DNA of 14,558 bases. Source: BOG-908 sp964657885 (GTDB lineage: Bacteria > Pseudomonadota > Alphaproteobacteria > Acetobacterales > Acetobacteraceae). Positions within the stretch are counted from its first letter, which is position 1. The number at the start of each line of letters is the position of its first letter. The position numbers and the translations under genes were made by a program. Below are positions 13,007 through 14,558 of the stretch, in pieces. The DNA is taken from assembly GCA_964657885.1 (NCBI GenBank), contig CAZZWO010000062.1, positions 1 to 14,558 on the forward strand, read 5' to 3'. The notes below the pieces were generated by a model that was not told the origin of the DNA, did no database searches, and saw nothing but the letters and a program-made list of their open reading frames with translations.

Positions 13007-14558
13007 TCAAGCTGAACGGCTCGCGGCCTCTGCGCCAACGCTTGACGGTGCTGCACCCGGCGCATGCATGTCCAGCAGGCCGCCCGGCAGTTCCATCACC
13101 ACCGGTCCTTCCGTCCAGATCAGCAGGCAGGCGATCTCGTGGCCCGGGTAAAGCCGCGCGAGCACCGCACGGTAGGCGGCCATCTGGCGAAGGTACAGCA
13201 CGGGCGCCGCTTCGGGTGCGGGCGGCGGGGCGCGGCTGGTCTTGTAGTCGGCAACCAGCACCCGGCCCGGGGTCACCACCAGCCGGTCCACCTGGCCCGA
13301 CACGATCCGGTCCGCCACCAGTCCGGTGATCGGCTGTTCGGCGCGGCTTCCCGCACCGAACAGCGCGGCCAGGCCCGGCGCGCGGAGAACGGCCATGGCC
13401 TGCGCCGCCAGTTCGTCCGCCTCGGCCGCCCAGGCTGCTCCGCCGCCCGCCGGTTCGCTCGCCCTCACCGCACGCCTTGCGAATTCGCTTGCGGCTGCGT
13501 CGCGCTGGCCGTCCGGCAGCGCCGGAAGGTGCTGCAGCAGGGCATGCACGATCAGTCCGCGCGCCAGGCCGCCCGCTTTCGCCGGCACTCCCGGCTTGAC
13601 CTGCGCCAGGGGCGACCGGGCGGGCGGAACCGGTCCGAGTTCCACCCCTTCCGGCCGGCTCGGCGCCAGGGGCCGCGGCAAGGCGGGTTCCTGTGGCAGC
13701 GGCGCCGGCCGCCATTCCGGTGCCTGGCCGGCCCATGCGGGCATCGCCTCGTCTTGTGGTGCCGCCCTCACCCGGACCTTGGCAGCGGGCGCCTCCTGGG
13801 GTGTCTCGAACACCAGGGCGGTGCCGGGCCAGGCGTCGAACGGCCGCGGCTCGGCGCCCAACGCGCCCATGCCGCGGGTGACGAGCTGGTGCCAGTTGCC
13901 GTCCTGGGTGTGGCGGAGCTCCCACCCGCAGACCAGCAGCCGGTCGCGCGCGCGGGTCAGCGCCACGTAGAGCAGCCGGTGGTACTCGCGCAGCCGGGAG
14001 GCGGCGTTGTCGGCGCGGTGTTGCTGCACGGCCTGGCAACGCAGCTCCTTATGGGGGCGCCAAAGCGGCAGGTGCGCGCCGGTGCCATCGTCCAGCGCCC
14101 AGTCCAGGCCGGAATCGTCGGGCGGCAACCCCGTGGTGTCGGGCAGGATGACCAGCGGCGCCTCCAGCCCCTTGGCGCCGTGCACGGTCATGATCCGCAC
14201 CGTGTCGCCGGCCGCCTCCGCCTCGCGCTTCACCTCGGCCGCCGACAGATGCAGCCAGTGCAGGAAGCCCTGCAGCGACGGCGCGTGCGAGGCGGCGTGC
14301 ATCAAGGCCGCCGCCAGCAGCTCGTCCACCGGTTCGGCCGCCTGCGGCCCCAACCGCGCGAACAGCCGGGCGCGGCCGCCGAGCGGGCCCAGCGCCTCGG
14401 ACAGCAGCACGTGCGGCGATGCGTAATCGACGCGGCCGAGCAGGGTGGTGAAGAACCGGTGCGCGGCCTGCCAATCCGGCCGTTCGGTGGCGCGGCGGCC
14501 CAAAGCTTCGAACAGGGTGCCCTGGCGGGTGGCGGCCAGCGCCATCAGGCTGTCATCC
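13007..14558 (-). CDS. addA: AddA helicase-nuclease, C-terminal part (partial)
   Basis: The C-terminal ~516 residues of the AddA subunit of the AddAB complex, which processes DNA double-strand breaks for RecA-dependent repair. The gene runs off the right edge of the window; full-length AddA is about 1100-1200 residues. Helicase motif V is seen as VRIMTVHGAKGLEAPLVILPD (about 380-440 residues before the end) and motif VI as YHRLLYVALTRARDRLLVCG. A Pro/Ala-rich linker then leads into the RecB-type nuclease domain, with the His in LIVHALLQHL, VDRL, the catalytic Asp-Tyr-Lys in VLVADYKTSR, and QMAAYRAVLARLYPGHE. The nuclease therefore appears intact. It lies immediately upstream of trxA on the same strand. 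The closely related UvrD/RecB-like proteins are less likely given the trxA neighbour and the C-terminal nuclease. Confidence 0.92.
   Translation of the reverse strand, partial: DDSLMALAATRQGTLFEALGRRATERPDWQAAHRFFTTLLGRVDYASPHVLLSEALGPLGGRARLFARLGPQAAEPVDELLAAALMHAASHAPSLQGFLHWLHLSAAEVKREAEAAGDTVRIMTVHGAKGLEAPLVILPDTTGLPPDDSGLDWALDDGTGAHLPLWRPHKELRCQAVQQHRADNAASRLREYHRLLYVALTRARDRLLVCGWELRHTQDGNWHQLVTRGMGALGAEPRPFDAWPGTALVFETPQEAPAAKVRVRAAPQDEAMPAWAGQAPEWRPAPLPQEPALPRPLAPSRPEGVELGPVPPARSPLAQVKPGVPAKAGGLARGLIVHALLQHLPALPDGQRDAAASEFARRAVRASEPAGGGAAWAAEADELAAQAMAVLRAPGLAALFGAGSRAEQPITGLVADRIVSGQVDRLVVTPGRVLVADYKTSRAPPPAPEAAPVLYLRQMAAYRAVLARLYPGHEIACLLIWTEGPVVMELPGGLLDMHAPGAAPSSVGAEAASRSA

Noticed and set aside
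12609..14039. A 476-residue minus-strand frame overlapping trxA and addA
   Set aside because: It is an Arg/Gly/Pro-rich shadow; trxA and addA motifs are intact in other frames.
1..14558. CRISPR array, tRNA, rRNA, transposase or phage genes
   Set aside because: Scanned by eye on both strands: no regularly spaced repeats, no cloverleaf-type tRNA sequence and no recombinase or transposase motifs were seen.

Overview
The window is GC-rich chromosomal DNA from an alphaproteobacterium, probably Rhodospirillales/Acetobacteraceae-like. That placement is inferred from the gene content (addA next to trxA, a serine-cycle type ppc-mclA pair, small LDT-type YkuD protein) and was not tested by phylogeny. 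No tRNA, rRNA, CRISPR array, insertion sequence or phage gene is visible. The genes are closely packed, and the only stretch over 300 bases without a convincing gene is 3478-3869.

Left end (1-1314): the last 75 codons of a phosphoenolpyruvate carboxylase gene, then 28 bases later a complete malyl-CoA lyase gene (mclA). This is the order known from the serine cycle of Methylorubrum, so the window probably opens inside a C1- or glyoxylate-assimilation operon. A hairpin separates mclA from a convergent gene for a large secreted alpha/beta-hydrolase (1315-3477).

Middle (3478-9215): a 392-base gap of lower GC is followed by a run of four minus-strand genes read from about 9177 down to 3870. These are three proteins I do not recognise (390, 459 and 468 aa) and a polyprenol-phosphate-type glycosyltransferase fused to a GtrA-like membrane domain. 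The short spacings (24, 117 and about 40 bases) suggest co-transcription. A strong imperfect hairpin flanked by 9-base direct repeats lies in the 117-base spacer. This cluster is the least explained part of the window.

Right part (9216-14558): exodeoxyribonuclease III (plus) runs convergently into an OmpR-family response regulator (minus) with no kinase gene beside it. Divergent from the regulator is ribA, a GTP cyclohydrolase II whose N-terminal half looks like a DHBP-synthase domain that has lost its active-site motif. It is followed after 11 bases by a small YkuD-type L,D-transpeptidase with TEGC in place of the usual S/T-HGC. Converging on these are trxA (thioredoxin) and, upstream of it, the 3' part of addA (AddAB helicase-nuclease), which runs off the right edge. 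This part is mostly housekeeping: DNA repair, riboflavin, cell wall and redox.
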